Source: an uncultured Prevotella sp.
GTDB taxonomy: Bacteria > Bacteroidota > Bacteroidia > Bacteroidales > Bacteroidaceae
NCBI GenBank assembly: GCA_938023885.1
Contig: CALJCU010000138.1
Coordinates: 1-5,957, forward strand
Direction: 5' to 3'
DNA length: 5,957 bases
Below the pieces are notes generated by a model. That model did no database searches. It saw only the letters and a list, made by a program, of their open reading frames with translations, and had not been told where the DNA came from. This document shows positions 5,130 to 5,957 of this stretch, in pieces. A program made the position numbers and the translations under genes. The number at the start of each line of letters is the position of its first letter. The stretch's first letter is position 1.

Positions 5130-5957
5130 TTACTTCACTACTTTTTGTCCATTATGGATATACACTCCCTTTTGCACGGGTCCTTTCGATAACCGCATGC
5201 CGGAGAGGGTGAACCAGACATTGTCGTTGCTGGCGTTGGCTTTGAGGCTCTTGATGCCGGTGGCGATGTCGATCACGTTGCCGTAGATCGTGCTGAGGCC
5301 ATAGTAGTTGCCGTTCTTGAACTCCATGTCGTTCTGCTGCGGCTTCCCTGTGTTAGCCGAGAAAATGATGTGGGTAGGTGTTGAAGCTTTGGTGTCAGTA
5401 TAGCTGCCGTCCCAGGTCCACTTATACACCTTGGAGCCATTGCTGTGGGTGCCCACAAGCGTGCAGGCCACACCCGGCCAATTACCGCCAGTATAGTTGC
5501 CTTTGTCGTCCCAGGCCCAGCAGTTGATCTTTGACACCGTTCCCCAGGAGACAGGCACCTCGAAGAAAGCACAGACCTCACCTTTATTGACTTTGCAGAA
5601 GGAGGGAATCTCGTGACTGCTTTTCTCTTCCGGAATGTTCTTGATGGCGGTAAGGTCCAGTCCGTCGGAAACATAGTATTTGAAGTTCTCTCCCTCGCAG
5701 GCAAGCTGGTAATCCTTGGTGTTGTAGTTGGGTTTGCCTAAGAGAAGGAGCACGCTGCCCTTGCTGCCCTCCACACACAGCACATAACCGTTTGTGCTGG
5801 CTTCCGATATGGTTACTTTGCTGGTATTGGTCACTCCGGCGAGCTGGCGGGCGAGAATGCACTTCTTGATGAGGGTCTTGTAGCTTTGCCAGTGGCTCAG
5901 CCAGATACAGGGCGTGCCGGGCATGGCGAGAATGTAGGCGTTTGCGGCAGCAATGTT
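5130..5957 (-). CDS. Secreted GH13 alpha-amylase, C-terminal part (5' end beyond window), with CBM26-like module
   Basis: The frame is open through the right edge of the window, giving 275 visible residues (numbered from that edge). The first ATG, at 5924, is internal: eleven more residues (NIAAANAYILA) precede MPGTPCIWLSHW, together the final barrel strand of a GH13 alpha-amylase. The catalytic Asp/Glu/Asp residues lie outside the window. Residues about 24-100 look like the beta-sandwich domain C (ARQLAGVTNTSKV, then ISEAST...YVLCVEG). Residues about 128-220 resemble a CBM26 starch-binding module, with aromatic residues in NCWAWDDKGNYTGGNWPG, YKWTWDG and a HIIFSANTGKPQQNDMEF stretch. The last 40 residues end in VWFTLSGMRLS...KGVYIHNGQKVVK, a short C-terminal tail like those of exported Prevotella enzymes. 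The protein would cleave starch alpha-1,4 bonds outside the cytoplasm. It converges on the ABC operon and is not functionally linked to it in any visible way. Confidence 0.85.
   Translation of the reverse strand, partial: NIAAANAYILAMPGTPCIWLSHWQSYKTLIKKCILARQLAGVTNTSKVTISEASTNGYVLCVEGSKGSVLLLLGKPNYNTKDYQLACEGENFKYYVSDGLDLTAIKNIPEEKSSHEIPSFCKVNKGEVCAFFEVPVSWGTVSKINCWAWDDKGNYTGGNWPGVACTLVGTHSNGSKVYKWTWDGSYTDTKASTPTHIIFSANTGKPQQNDMEFKNGNYYGLSTIYGNVIDIATGIKSLKANASNDNVWFTLSGMRLSKGPVQKGVYIHNGQKVVK

Noticed and set aside
4948..5286. 112-aa plus-strand frame over the remnant and amylase end
   Set aside because: It is antisense to both the GH53 motif stretch and the amylase tail, which are the meaningful frames. 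It has no promoter or ribosome binding site.
5273..5704. 143-aa minus-strand frame inside the amylase region
   Set aside because: It is an out-of-frame shadow of the CBM26-like region, rich in Arg, Ser, Pro and Thr with no recognisable structure.

Overview
The window looks like Bacteroidota DNA, most likely from the Prevotella group. Two sequence features support this. First, the promoters are of the Bacteroidota TAnnTTTG type, at 17-24 and 241-248. Second, the secreted proteins on the minus strand end in a short YxLxG...GxYIxxGxK tail that is typical of Prevotella and Bacteroides exported enzymes. The assignment is inferred from motifs and was not tested by a search.

Left part (1-311): a complete tRNA-Phe (anticodon GAA) has its own promoter element upstream and a clear intrinsic terminator downstream. 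A second Bacteroidota-type promoter follows and points into a four-gene operon. A 20-codon open frame (253-315) lies in the operon leader and overlaps the first gene by ATGA; it may or may not be translated.

Centre (312-4705): a compact plus-strand operon encodes a MacB-type (type VII, mechanotransmission) ABC efflux system. It contains one ATPase, two tandem homologous permeases (probably a heterodimer), and a membrane-anchored periplasmic adaptor. The adaptor carries a perfect R-x3-L-x6-S TolC-tip docking motif, yet no outer-membrane factor gene lies in the window. The ATPase would power movement of the permease pair, and the adaptor would connect them to a TolC-like channel encoded elsewhere. 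The substrate cannot be read from the sequence.

Right part (4706-5957): the minus strand carries the 3' part of a secreted GH13 alpha-amylase with a CBM26-like starch-binding module and a C-terminal sorting-like tail. Its 5' part lies beyond the window. Directly behind its stop codon is a piece I read as a decayed GH53 arabinogalactan endo-beta-1,4-galactanase. This piece keeps the acid/base region (GNE...GMLW...NW...KIILH), lacks everything before it and the second catalytic half, and is joined directly to another sorting-like tail. It is the most unusual item in the window. A further 125 bases (4706-4830) remain unexplained, and no convincing terminator is visible between the convergent operon and the amylase.
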